Below, in pieces: positions 1-7,116 of a DNA stretch of 64,000 nt. This stretch comes from CAVVUF01 sp963751425. GTDB lineage: Bacteria > Chloroflexota > Anaerolineae > Anaerolineales > UBA4823. Below the pieces are notes generated by a model. The model saw nothing but the letters and a program-made list of their open reading frames with translations. It had not been told where the DNA came from and did no database searches. The stretch covers positions 1 to 64,000 of the forward strand of contig CAVVUF010000001.1 in assembly GCA_963751425.1 (NCBI GenBank), in the 5' to 3' direction. Every line of letters starts with the position of its first letter. Position 1 is the stretch's first letter. The position numbers were made by a program, and so were the translations under genes.

Positions 1-377
1 ATGGTGGATATTTACTACAATAAAAAAGCTCCTTAGCCACCTGACACTTTCTATATTGGACGCGGATGAACGTGGAAAACACGGATTTTATTACGAGAAA
101 AGCAGTCATAAGTTGGCTTGCTAGCCTGTCGTATCGGTTTCACCCTGGAATTTTCCTTCCGGAATTATTTTATTTTCTCCTCCGTGCTCGTCTGTGCTCG
201 TCCGCTGTCCTATTTCTCAAACTGTCAGGTCTCTAGAAAAGCTCTATTATAAAAAGATATCGTTATCATCTCTTAGAAATAATTTTAATGAAACCAGTAA
301 ACCACATCTATTGACACTAAGTACTGCAAATATCCTAGTAGAATCAATTATTAGCCGCTTGTTGAATAATTGACAAC
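1..377. other. Gene-free AT-rich stretch with repeat remnants
   Basis: No credible coding frame is visible. Around 58-100 there is a remnant of the dispersed 'acacggat' repeat found elsewhere in the window. An imperfect inverted repeat (CCTGACA at 40-46, TGTCAGG at 223-229) brackets it. The sequence at 42-63 resembles the reverse complement of 16486-16504, so both may be remnants of the ends of a lost mobile element. That last point is inference. Confidence 0.4.
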
Positions 378-1152
378 ATGGATAAAATTCGCTAATTTAC
401 TCACTTATTCCACTTCAAAGAAATTTGTCCCTTCTTTCCAGATGGTGAAATTTGTATTAACGAAGAGCCAGATTTTATTGTGCATACTAAAGACAACGTT
501 CTTGGCATCGAGCACACTGAAATATTTCAGCCTGGCTCCCCAGATGGCACATCTCTGCAAGCTCAAGATAATTTATCACAGCAAGTGGTGAATAAGGCAA
601 ACGATAGTATACTTAAAACATAATAGCCAGCCCCTTCTGGTTCAGATCCTTTTCAATCAAAGAGTTATGATGAGCAAGAAAGATGTTAATCAACTTGCTG
701 AAGCAATTGTAAAATTAATCGAATTGACTCCGATGGAGCCAGGTAATCCAATCACAATAAAGCGAACTACTGAAAATTCAGAGTATTTTCCAAATGAAAT
801 AGTATTGTTTCATATCTACGCTCACCCGAATGGAAAAGAAAATAAATGGTGTAGCTCAAGTGCTGGTTGGATCCCTAAAATTACTCCAGAGTATCTTCAA
901 GAAAGAATTGACCAGAAAGAGCAAAAGCTGGACAATTACAAATCTAAATGTTCGGAGCTATGGCTATTAATCGTTGCAGACGATTTACGTATTCCTTCGT
1001 CCGTTGATTTACCAGAATTGGCTTCGGCCCATCAATACTCCACTAGATTTAATCGAGTATTTTTCTTTTGGAATTCAACAAGACATTATATTGAACTTCA
1101 ACTGACAAATGGCGATTTAAAAGGCATGATTGCGATGAACGAACGCACCTAA
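378..1152 (+). pseudogene. Hypothetical protein gene broken by a stop and a frameshift
   Basis: Three pieces read as one protein of about 257 residues. It starts MDKIR at 378, meets a TAA at 393-395, and continues in the same frame through FIVHTKDNVLGIEHTEIFQ to a stop at 621. A shift near the A-run at about 615 moves into the frame that runs through SQPLLVQILFNQRVMMSKK to the end at 1152. The C-terminal part contains ELWLLIVADDLRIPSS and STRFNRVFFF. This pattern of an early IEHTE motif followed by a LWLLIVAD strand is familiar from small uncharacterised bacterial proteins, but I cannot assign a function. The ATG at 667 is probably not a real start. Base composition is more AT-rich than the bulk of the window, which suggests an acquired and decaying gene. 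Confidence 0.5.
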
Positions 1153-1205
1153 CAACGCGTTATCCAAATTCTAAGTTTAAAATTATTTAATAGATGCGGT
1201 TTTTC

Positions 1206-1587
1206 ATGTCGGAGCAAAACGAATTTAAATCCAACATTTTCTATTTTGAGAGTTCCTCTATGCGAGGGTTGTATGATAGTCTGGAAATTTGGCAAAATAC
1301 TACTCAGAAACGCATTCACTCACTAAACATTCAACACGATCATGAGAACTTCTGCTGTATAGTGCTTGCCTATTCCCAAGATGTGGCTATATCGCAATTT
1401 AAACCATATGATGATGCAATGGCAAAATTTCAGCGTAAAGCATTGAAGCCATATTGGCATTGGAGTTAGTTTCTCTACAGATGAGATTAGACCCGAAAAG
1501 ATACTGGCGATACAAATAAAACTAGAGAAATGCAAAACCCCAAACGAAATCAAAGCTGTGTTTCTTGATGAATATTCAACTATCTAA
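1206..1587 (+). pseudogene. Small hypothetical protein, frameshifted
   Basis: An open frame from the ATG at 1206 (another lies in frame at 1194) gives MSEQNEFKSNIFYFESSSMR and runs to about KFQRKALK near 1450. There a one-base shift is needed to continue as HIGIGVSFSTDEIRPEKIL and end LDEYSTI at 1587, about 126 residues in total. No family is recognised. No strong ribosome-binding site is visible. It follows the preceding broken gene by about 50 bases on the same strand with the same AT-rich composition, so the two may have formed one unit. Confidence 0.4.
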
Positions 1588-1757
1588 TATACCTCTATTG
1601 GAAATTCCCCTCAAACCGCAAGGTTAACAGCCCGATAGAAAAAGGTATTAATTTGTTTCCTTACTAGAATAAAACTTATAACCGTTTGGTGCCAGGCTCG
1701 AACCCGATCCGGTTATGGGGCTTAGTGGATCCGTAGTAAAACCACCCATAATGTCGT

Positions 1758-1783
1758 GATATACTGCAGCTATGCAGTATATC
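1758..1783. repeat. Perfect 11-bp inverted repeat
   Basis: GATATACTGCA and TGCAGTATATC are separated by four bases. It is followed by only a short T run (gaatttt), so it is a weak terminator candidate. It could equally be an operator or the end of a lost element. It sits between the decayed genes and the PhnB-like remnant. Confidence 0.5.
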
Positions 1784-1874
1784 GAATTTTCAGGCAGAAG
1801 GAGATGTCGTTTGTGATGAAGATATTCTCACTTGTCGTTCTAACATTCGCCCTAATTGGGGCACAGGAGGCCTG

Positions 1875-2128
1875 ATGTCGAATTCCTTTTCAACTCATTT
1901 GATGTTCTTTGGTGCGGCGAGGGAGGCCTTGAAGCTGTACCAATCCGAATTCGATGAATTCAAGATCCAGGAAATCCAACAGTATGGAGATTTTGATGGA
2001 GAAATGGCTGGGAAAATCAAAGTGGGAAGGTTTTTATGCCTTTAGATAATTATGGGTTCAGCCCAAGATTTGGATGGGTGGAGGATCGATTTGGGGTGTC
2101 CTGGCAGCTTAATCTTAAGCCAAAGTGA
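1875..2128 (+). pseudogene. PhnB-like VOC superfamily remnant with internal deletion
   Basis: The ATG at 1875 follows CAGGAGG and begins MSNSFSTHLMFFGAAREAL, then KLYQSEFDEFKIQEI, resembling the first half of PhnB/3-demethylubiquinone methyltransferase-like VOC proteins. The frame stops at 2043. In another frame, from about 2030 to 2128, the sequence reads MPLDNYGFSPRFGWVEDRFG followed by VSWQLNL, which is the characteristic C-terminal end of the same family. The middle part, about 40-50 residues in typical members, is missing. This is a deletion derivative rather than a single sequencing slip. Confidence 0.6.
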
Positions 2129-2240
2129 CAAGTCAGCCGCCTAACATCAAGCTCGAAAGGAGATTTTGCGGAATCCGTTTCCGGTTGGGTGCGTACCCCG
2201 CCCACTTGCAGCACACCAATTCATCAAAAGGAGATTTCTC

Positions 2241-2678
2241 ATGAACCAAGATAAGAACACCACCAAGAAGGACGCCCAAGGATTTACGGACGAGGAAAAA
2301 GCCGCCATGAAGGAGCGCTCCCAAGAGCTGAAGGCGTCCAAGGCAGACGGGGAAAGCGCCTTGCTAGCCAAGCTCGCCGAGATGCCGGAACCGGACCGCA
2401 GCATGGGCCAGCGGCTGCATGCGATCATCAAAGCCAGCGCGCCGTCCCTCTCGCCGAAAACCTGGTACGGGAGTCCCGCGTATGCCAACAAGGACGGCAA
2501 GGTTGTGTGCTTCTTCCAAAGCGCCCAAAAGTTCAACACCAGGTACGCGACGTTAGGTTTCAGCGATGCGGCGAAACTCGACGAAGGCGCCATGTGGCCG
2601 ACCTCCTTCGCGCTGAAAGAGCTGACCGCCGCCGATGAGGCCCGGATCGAGGCGCTGGTGAAGAAAGCGGTGAGCTGA
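2241..2678 (+). CDS. DUF1801 / YdhG-like protein
   Basis: A 145-residue cytosolic protein. The start at 2241 (MNQDKNTTKK) is chosen over an upstream in-frame ATG at 2166 because AAAGGAG lies just before it. The first 60 residues are charged and helical; the rest matches the DUF1801 fold (YdhG-like), with HAIIKASAPSLSPKTWYGSP, a strand VVCFFQSAQKF and a C-terminal helix starting at LKELTAADEARIEALVKKAV. Members are often annotated as iron-chaperone-like, but the function is poorly established. The gene is intact, GC-rich compared with its upstream neighbours, and appears monocistronic. Confidence 0.75.
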   Translation: MNQDKNTTKKDAQGFTDEEKAAMKERSQELKASKADGESALLAKLAEMPEPDRSMGQRLHAIIKASAPSLSPKTWYGSPAYANKDGKVVCFFQSAQKFNTRYATLGFSDAAKLDEGAMWPTSFALKELTAADEARIEALVKKAVS

Positions 2679-2710
2679 GGACTAATCTCGCCTTAGTCCC
2701 CGCCCCAGGC

Positions 2711-2836
2711 CGGACCGCCGGTTGGGACGAGGCGCGCCATTTCGCCAATATGCCGGCGGATTGGAAGCCCTGGAGCGTGATGGCGGGGAATACGTATGAG
2801 CATTATAAGGAACACAGGGTGGATGATTTCACGTAA
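2711..2836 (+). pseudogene. Short unidentified coding fragment
   Basis: A frame without a start reads RTAGWDEARHFANMPADWKP and continues to HYKEHRVDDFT before TAA at 2834-2836. The Trp- and His-rich text looks like the C-terminal end of a real protein rather than random translation, but the family is not recognised. It lies directly after the DUF1801 gene and ends 26 bases before the LLM oxidoreductase. Confidence 0.25.
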
Positions 2837-2862
2837 ACAGTAAAACAATATCTGGAGGCAAC

Positions 2863-3702
2863 ATGCTATTCGGTGTTCACATTTTCCCAACTCAATATTC
2901 TTTTCAGCCTGACGAAATTGCTTATGCCGCTGAAGAACGCGGTTTAGAGTTGGTTTGGTTCTCAGAACATTCCCATATCCCTGTCCGTTTTCTAAATACT
3001 TCAGAGCGTACACCGCCTCTGCCGGAGTATTATTGGCAAACATACGATATCTTTGTAGCCATGACTCTTGCCGCAGCAGCGACAAAAAACATCAAAGTAG
3101 GAACTGGGGTTTCTCTTGTTGTCGAGCGAAATCCGATTTTCCTGGCAAAAGAGACAGCCACATTAGACTTGCTTTCCAAAGGACGTTTCATTTTTGGCGT
3201 CGGAGCAGGTTGGCTTGAGGCAGAAATGGCTGACCATGGCGTTGCCTACAGGACACGTTTTCAACTTCTGAAAGAACAAATCCGAGCTATCAAAGAGATT
3301 TGGACGACTGCTGAATCTGAGTTCCATGGCAAGTTTGTGAACTTTGACAGGATGAAGGCGTTTCCAAAACCCTATCAACAACCTCACCCTCCAATCATTA
3401 TGGGGGGAGCAGGCGAAAAGGCGATTGAATGTGCTGCAGAATTATGTGACGGCTGGGCTCCGTGGTGCATGGAATGGACAAAGGTGAAGGAAGCTATTGC
3501 CGCACTAAAGAAGCAAGCAATCGCAAACGGACGTGACCCGCATTCTTTGGAAATATCCCTTTTTGAAGAGTCGTTACCCGATAAAAAAACGATTGAAGAA
3601 ATGGAAACTGCGGGGGTCAAGAGGATAATATTAACTATTTTCGGGCAAAGCCGTGAACAAGCAAACCCCACACTGGATTTGTTAGCGAAAATGAACCGGT
3701 GA
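2863..3702 (+). CDS. LLM-class F420-dependent oxidoreductase
   Basis: A 279-residue luciferase-like (TIM-barrel) oxidoreductase. Family features include VWFSEH at about residues 31-36, VGTGVSLVVERNPI (a central strand and the following PI turn), LLSKGRFIFGVGAGW, and PPIIMGGAGEKAIE near residue 180. The length and motif order fit the TIGR03619-type F420-dependent subfamily; use of F420 rather than FMN is inferred from the family. The substrate is unknown. CTGGAGG sits about 8 bases before the ATG. Transcription probably ends at the hairpin at 3705-3748. The gene is intact. Confidence 0.8.
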   Translation: MLFGVHIFPTQYSFQPDEIAYAAEERGLELVWFSEHSHIPVRFLNTSERTPPLPEYYWQTYDIFVAMTLAAAATKNIKVGTGVSLVVERNPIFLAKETATLDLLSKGRFIFGVGAGWLEAEMADHGVAYRTRFQLLKEQIRAIKEIWTTAESEFHGKFVNFDRMKAFPKPYQQPHPPIIMGGAGEKAIECAAELCDGWAPWCMEWTKVKEAIAALKKQAIANGRDPHSLEISLFEESLPDKKTIEEMETAGVKRIILTIFGQSREQANPTLDLLAKMNR

Positions 3703-3704
3703 AC

Positions 3705-3748
3705 AACCCCCAATCAAGTGTGAACAGCACCAGTGGGGGTTCGAATTT
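3705..3748. terminator. Hairpin between convergent genes
   Basis: AACCCCCA (3705-3712) pairs with TGGGGGTT (3734-3741) and is followed by cgaatttt. It lies between the convergent LLM oxidoreductase and cytidine deaminase genes. The loop is long (21 bases), so this is a moderate terminator candidate. Confidence 0.5.
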
Positions 3749-3774
3749 TACAACGATTATCCAGCCTTGCCCGC

Positions 3775-4179
3775 TTACAGGTTCCACACCTCGTGATAGG
3801 GATGTGGGAGGAGGTCTTTGAGCTTAACGGTGGTATTCTCCCCCAGGATGACATCGGTGGATTCGTAATTGGCTGCATCGATCTCGTAGATAAACTCCCG
3901 GCACCTGCCGCAAGGGGGAAGCACTTTATCCTCGCCCCAGACTGCCACAATCTTGGCGATCTGGCTTTCACCAGCAGTGATCAGGGCGGCGATGGCGGCA
4001 TGCTCGGCGCAGAAGCCGATGCCGCTGCCGATGTCGATGCAGACGCCAAAGTAGAGCTTGCCGCTGGCGCTGAGCAAGGCGCAAGCTACGTCGCCAGCGG
4101 TGTTGCCCAAGGCTAACTGGCGGGGGTTGAGGATATGGCGGGCTTTAGAGATCAGGTCATGGTTAGAAAGTTCCAGCAT
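3775..4179 (-). CDS. Cytidine/blasticidin-S deaminase-like protein
   Basis: A 134-residue zinc-dependent deaminase of the CDA fold. The zinc and proton-shuttle motif is C57-A-E59 (FCAEHAAI) and the second zinc motif is P89-C-G-R-C93. Both are intact. The length and the CGRCREFIYE sequence suit the cytidine deaminase/blasticidin-S deaminase branch. The likely role is nucleoside salvage (cytidine or deoxycytidine to uridine), but family members in this branch may act on other aminated heterocycles. It is preceded on its strand by AAAGGAAAT. The gene is monocistronic and convergent with the LLM gene. Confidence 0.8.
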   Translation of the reverse strand: MLELSNHDLISKARHILNPRQLALGNTAGDVACALLSASGKLYFGVCIDIGSGIGFCAEHAAIAALITAGESQIAKIVAVWGEDKVLPPCGRCREFIYEIDAANYESTDVILGENTTVKLKDLLPHPYHEVWNL

Positions 4180-4254
4180 AATAATTTCCTTTCAAATAAC
4201 AAAATCCGCTAATCTTCGCGAATGGGGAAATCTTGAAGCGGGTAATTTTAATTA

Positions 4255-4320
4255 GGCTCACGGATAACACGGATGACACGAATATTATTGAAAAAGAGTA
4301 CTCGGAAAAGGCAGATTTTC
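4255..4320 (+). repeat. Dispersed intergenic repeat, copy
   Basis: Contains the A box ggctcacggat followed by acacggatgacacg, then the B box gagtactcggaaaaggcagatttt. One of about ten copies in the window, all in the same orientation. Confidence 0.65.
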
Positions 4321-4378
4321 TTATCGGAATGATATTCAAAAAATATTTCCTTGGAAAGTCAACGAAGTTGATGAAAAT

Positions 4379-4546
4379 TTAGGAAGGCGTATTGCGGGAC
4401 TTCAGGACGGAGTAAACCACCACCCCGATCAAGATCCCGATCACTGTACCGCTCATGGCGCCGTACCAGCCTGTCCAATCGTAAAGGGCGTAGCCGATGA
4501 TAGCACCAACCAAGGCCAAAATGCCGATCCAATATCCAGGTTTCAT
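4379..4546 (-). CDS. Small two-helix membrane protein
   Basis: A 55-residue ORF. TAAAGGAG lies 6 bases upstream of the ATG. The protein begins MKPGYWIGILALVGAIIGYA, has a short polar turn (YDWTGWYGAMSG), then a second hydrophobic segment (TVIGILIGVVVYSVL) and ends KSRNTPS. The good Shine-Dalgarno and the two clean membrane segments make it a likely real gene. Glycine-rich helices suggest a small oligomeric membrane protein; function unknown. It is flanked on both sides by the dispersed repeat. Confidence 0.65.
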   Translation of the reverse strand: MKPGYWIGILALVGAIIGYALYDWTGWYGAMSGTVIGILIGVVVYSVLKSRNTPS

Positions 4547-4568
4547 GGAAGACTCCTTTAATCAATCA

Positions 4569-4629
4569 GGCTAACGGATAATATGGATATTTACAAAAAG
4601 AGTACACGAAAAGGCAGAAAAAAGGAAAA
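4569..4629 (+). repeat. Dispersed intergenic repeat, copy
   Basis: A diverged copy: ggctaacggataatatggat followed by gagtacacgaaaaggcagaa. Same orientation as the others. Confidence 0.55.
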
Positions 4630-4700
4630 CATTATTTTAGCCAACCACACAGGGATTCTTCCCGCTGCAAGGGACGCAGCAGCTCAGAATGACAATACCT

Positions 4701-5597
4701 TCATGGATCAAAAATGAACAGGTTGTTCGTCCAGGCGCGGCGGCCTGACGTGTCTTCGATCTCAAGGTAAGCATACGGCCAATCTTGCGGGAGGGGCAGG
4801 CTGATCTGCCGGATGAGGCGCCCCTTGGGAATTCCATTGGGATGGCCATGCCAGCCGGGACCAACCAACCTGACATAGCGGACCGGGGAAGTCTGCAGGT
4901 GGACCTGCTCACCATCGAAGGAGATGGAATGGAACTCTGGACCGCAGCTCGAATAGTAGTTGCCGCCACGAATGGCATCCAGGATGGCGGGGCGGGTGCA
5001 TTCTGGAGCTTTGACGACGATCCAGCCGCCTTTCCACACCGGAGCAGCGCTGAGGAAATGCCCGTCATCGACCGAAAAAGCCAGCGTGTTCGGGTTATGG
5101 CGCAGGGCAGCTTCCCAGTGCACCAGACCATTGCTCTTGCCGTTCAGCCAGTGGCAGACGTGGTTGTACACCTCCACCCCGTTAAAAGGATGGCGGGTGA
5201 CATCCTCGAGCGAGTTGCCGCACCAATGCGGGTGGGCGAGGACAGTGAGGGCCCCTTGCACGTGGGCAGCTTGCAGGGCAGCTTCCAGTCCATCTTCCTG
5301 GCGCAAGCCAGAGAGCTTGCCAAGGCAGACGACATGGTAGTCTGCGCCGGTGTGGTCCTGCCCGTCCAGCTCCACCCCGTCCAGCCAGAGCAGGGGGTAA
5401 TCTGCGGGGTCGTTTGCAACATCTGACAGCACCCAGTGGTCGGTGCGGAAGAGGAAATCGTATCCAGCGGCGTGGTACAGACCGGCTAATTCGGGAAAAC
5501 TTTTCCCGCCATCGGAGGCAGTGGAGTGCAAATGGGTAATGCCCTTATACCAATGACCGGAGTTGTCGTAGCGGAAATGAGGGGTTGGCTTGTTCAT
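4701..5597 (-). CDS. PHP-domain metal-dependent phosphoesterase
   Basis: A 298-residue protein with a polymerase-and-histidinol-phosphatase (PHP) domain in its first half: H22-L-H24 with D29 (THLHSTASDG), RTDHW with D53/H54, WLDGVEL with E76, and LAHPHWC near residue 120. These are the metal ligands of the fold. The C-terminal third is beta-rich (YVRLVGPGWHGHPNG, AYLEIEDTSGRRAWTNN) and probably an accessory domain. No signal peptide is seen. The natural substrate is unknown; family members hydrolyse phosphoesters such as nucleotides or histidinol phosphate. The gene is intact and lies between two repeat copies. Confidence 0.8.
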   Translation of the reverse strand: MNKPTPHFRYDNSGHWYKGITHLHSTASDGGKSFPELAGLYHAAGYDFLFRTDHWVLSDVANDPADYPLLWLDGVELDGQDHTGADYHVVCLGKLSGLRQEDGLEAALQAAHVQGALTVLAHPHWCGNSLEDVTRHPFNGVEVYNHVCHWLNGKSNGLVHWEAALRHNPNTLAFSVDDGHFLSAAPVWKGGWIVVKAPECTRPAILDAIRGGNYYSSCGPEFHSISFDGEQVHLQTSPVRYVRLVGPGWHGHPNGIPKGRLIRQISLPLPQDWPYAYLEIEDTSGRRAWTNNLFIFDP

Positions 5598-5620
5598 GGC
5601 GATCCGGGCAAGATATGATT

Positions 5621-5699
5621 AGCTCACGGATAAACACGGAATTCGCGGATGGAAAAGCAGGACACGGAAAAAGCTAAAAGACGAAAAAGGCGGATAGAG
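5621..5699 (+). repeat. Dispersed intergenic repeat, copy
   Basis: agctcacggataaacacgga followed by ggacacggaaaaagc and acgaaaaaggcggat. It separates the PHP gene from the pentapeptide gene. Confidence 0.65.
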
Positions 5700-5798
5700 T
5701 AAAAAGATTTTCACGGAAGGAGAGCGGGCTGAGGATCATGATCGATCTGCGCAGGGAATCTTTGATAAGAAATAAAAAGACACCTTAAGATTTAAGCT

Positions 5799-7109
5799 CT
5801 AAAACGAGCTCTTCGACCCTCTCAAAGGGAGCTGGTTGCCGGCAGCGAAGCTGATGGTATATTCCTGGCTGGCAAAGGAGAGCACGAAAAAGTACCGGCC
5901 GCCCAACATACCTCTCGATTTCAACTCGAACTTGGCGGCTGGGTAGCTGCCACCAGGGGCATTGCAGGTTGTTTTCATCCACTGTTCCACATTGCGATTG
6001 CGAATGTGGTGCTGGAGGCAGGCGGTGCAGTAAGGCAGCTTTACTTCATAAGTGGCCGGAACGCCGGAGGTGGTGATCTCACGGGTGACAGTTTCGTAGC
6101 GTTCGTAGGGACGGCAGCAGCATACACACATCATCGGGTAGCTCAAGGCGCGCAGCTCTTCGAAGGTCTCGAACCAAAACTCGGTATAGGTGGGCTGCTT
6201 GCGCAAGACATTCTTGCCAGTGGGATTGGGCGGCTCGCCCGCGAATTTATTAGGATCCCAGGAGGACGTTTTACCGTTGGGCATGATGCATTTGGTTAGC
6301 TTGCAGCTCTCCAGGTAGGCATGGGTCAGCTTGCTATCGGTGAAGTTTGAACCATTAAAAATGGTATTGAGCATCAAAGCATCGGTTAAGTCCGCTTCAC
6401 GAAAGTCGCCCGTCACGTTAGCCAGGCGCAAGTCGGTCATATTGAGGCAGGCCTTGCGAAAGTCGCCGGCAAGCTGGGCTTTGCGCAGGCACGCCAGGGT
6501 CAGGTCCGCGGCGGCGAAGGAGACGACCCGGGTCTGCCCCTTGGCATCTTTTAGCGGGGCAGCCACCGCACCGGTGAGGTCCGTGCGCATCAGCTTGGCG
6601 TTGTTCAATAGGGCAGCCTGCAGGTTGCTCCAGCGCAGGTCGGCATCCGAAAAGTTGGCTTCACGCAGCACAGCTTCAGAGAAATTTACCCGCTGAATTG
6701 TGGGAGCCTTATCCTGCACGCGTTCCAATACGCCGGAAGCATCCGCCTGCACCAGGCGTGCGCAGGTGAGGTTGGCGCGGGTAAAGTTTGCCTTGCGGAG
6801 GTTCGTCCGGCTGAGGTCCGCGTCGCTCAGGTCAGCGTCCTCCAGGTTTGCACCGCTGAGGTTGGCATCTGACAGGTTGGCTAGATGAAGCACAGCCCCT
6901 TTCAGGTTAGCCCCAGCCAGGAGGGCGCCGCGCAGAACGGCTTGAGATAGATCAGCTCCTTGCAGGTTTGCGGAGGTGAGGTCAGCTTCCGTGAGGTCAA
7001 TTTCTGGCAATGAGACACCGCGCAAATCGGCATTTTCCAGGTAGAACTTCTGGAAGTTGCGCTCACCTTCGGCATAATTTTCAGATAGGGGAATGAAGGG
7101 TAAAGACAT
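5799..7109 (-). CDS. Pentapeptide-repeat protein with Cys-rich C-terminal domain
   Basis: A 436-residue protein. Residues about 20-250 are tandem A(D/N)LxX repeats (ADLTSANLQGADLSQAVLRG and similar), which form a right-handed quadrilateral beta helix. The C-terminal 130 residues are different: MCVCCCRPYERY and LPYCTACLQHH form a CxxC-type cluster that probably binds zinc. No signal peptide is visible, so it is probably cytosolic. The last residues are likely frameshifted: in the adjacent frame the end reads PFERVEELVLELKS, which fits a helix better and would stop at 5785. Starts 7 bases after the end of the cyclase gene on the same strand, so the two are probably cotranscribed. Function unknown. 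Confidence 0.75.
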   Translation of the reverse strand: MSLPFIPLSENYAEGERNFQKFYLENADLRGVSLPEIDLTEADLTSANLQGADLSQAVLRGALLAGANLKGAVLHLANLSDANLSGANLEDADLSDADLSRTNLRKANFTRANLTCARLVQADASGVLERVQDKAPTIQRVNFSEAVLREANFSDADLRWSNLQAALLNNAKLMRTDLTGAVAAPLKDAKGQTRVVSFAAADLTLACLRKAQLAGDFRKACLNMTDLRLANVTGDFREADLTDALMLNTIFNGSNFTDSKLTHAYLESCKLTKCIMPNGKTSSWDPNKFAGEPPNPTGKNVLRKQPTYTEFWFETFEELRALSYPMMCVCCCRPYERYETVTREITTSGVPATYEVKLPYCTACLQHHIRNRNVEQWMKTTCNAPGGSYPAAKFELKSRGMLGGRYFFVLSFASQEYTISFAAGNQLPLRGSKSSF

Positions 7110-7116
7110 AACTGAA

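Noticed and set aside
1813..1875. Twenty-codon frame MKIFSLVVLTFALIGAQEA before the PhnB remnant
   Set aside because: It has an AAGGAG upstream and looks like a signal peptide, but it is too short and ends at the start of a pseudogene; probably a remnant.
4785..5426. + strand frame of 213 codons
   Set aside because: Antisense to the PHP phosphoesterase with clear metal-binding motifs.
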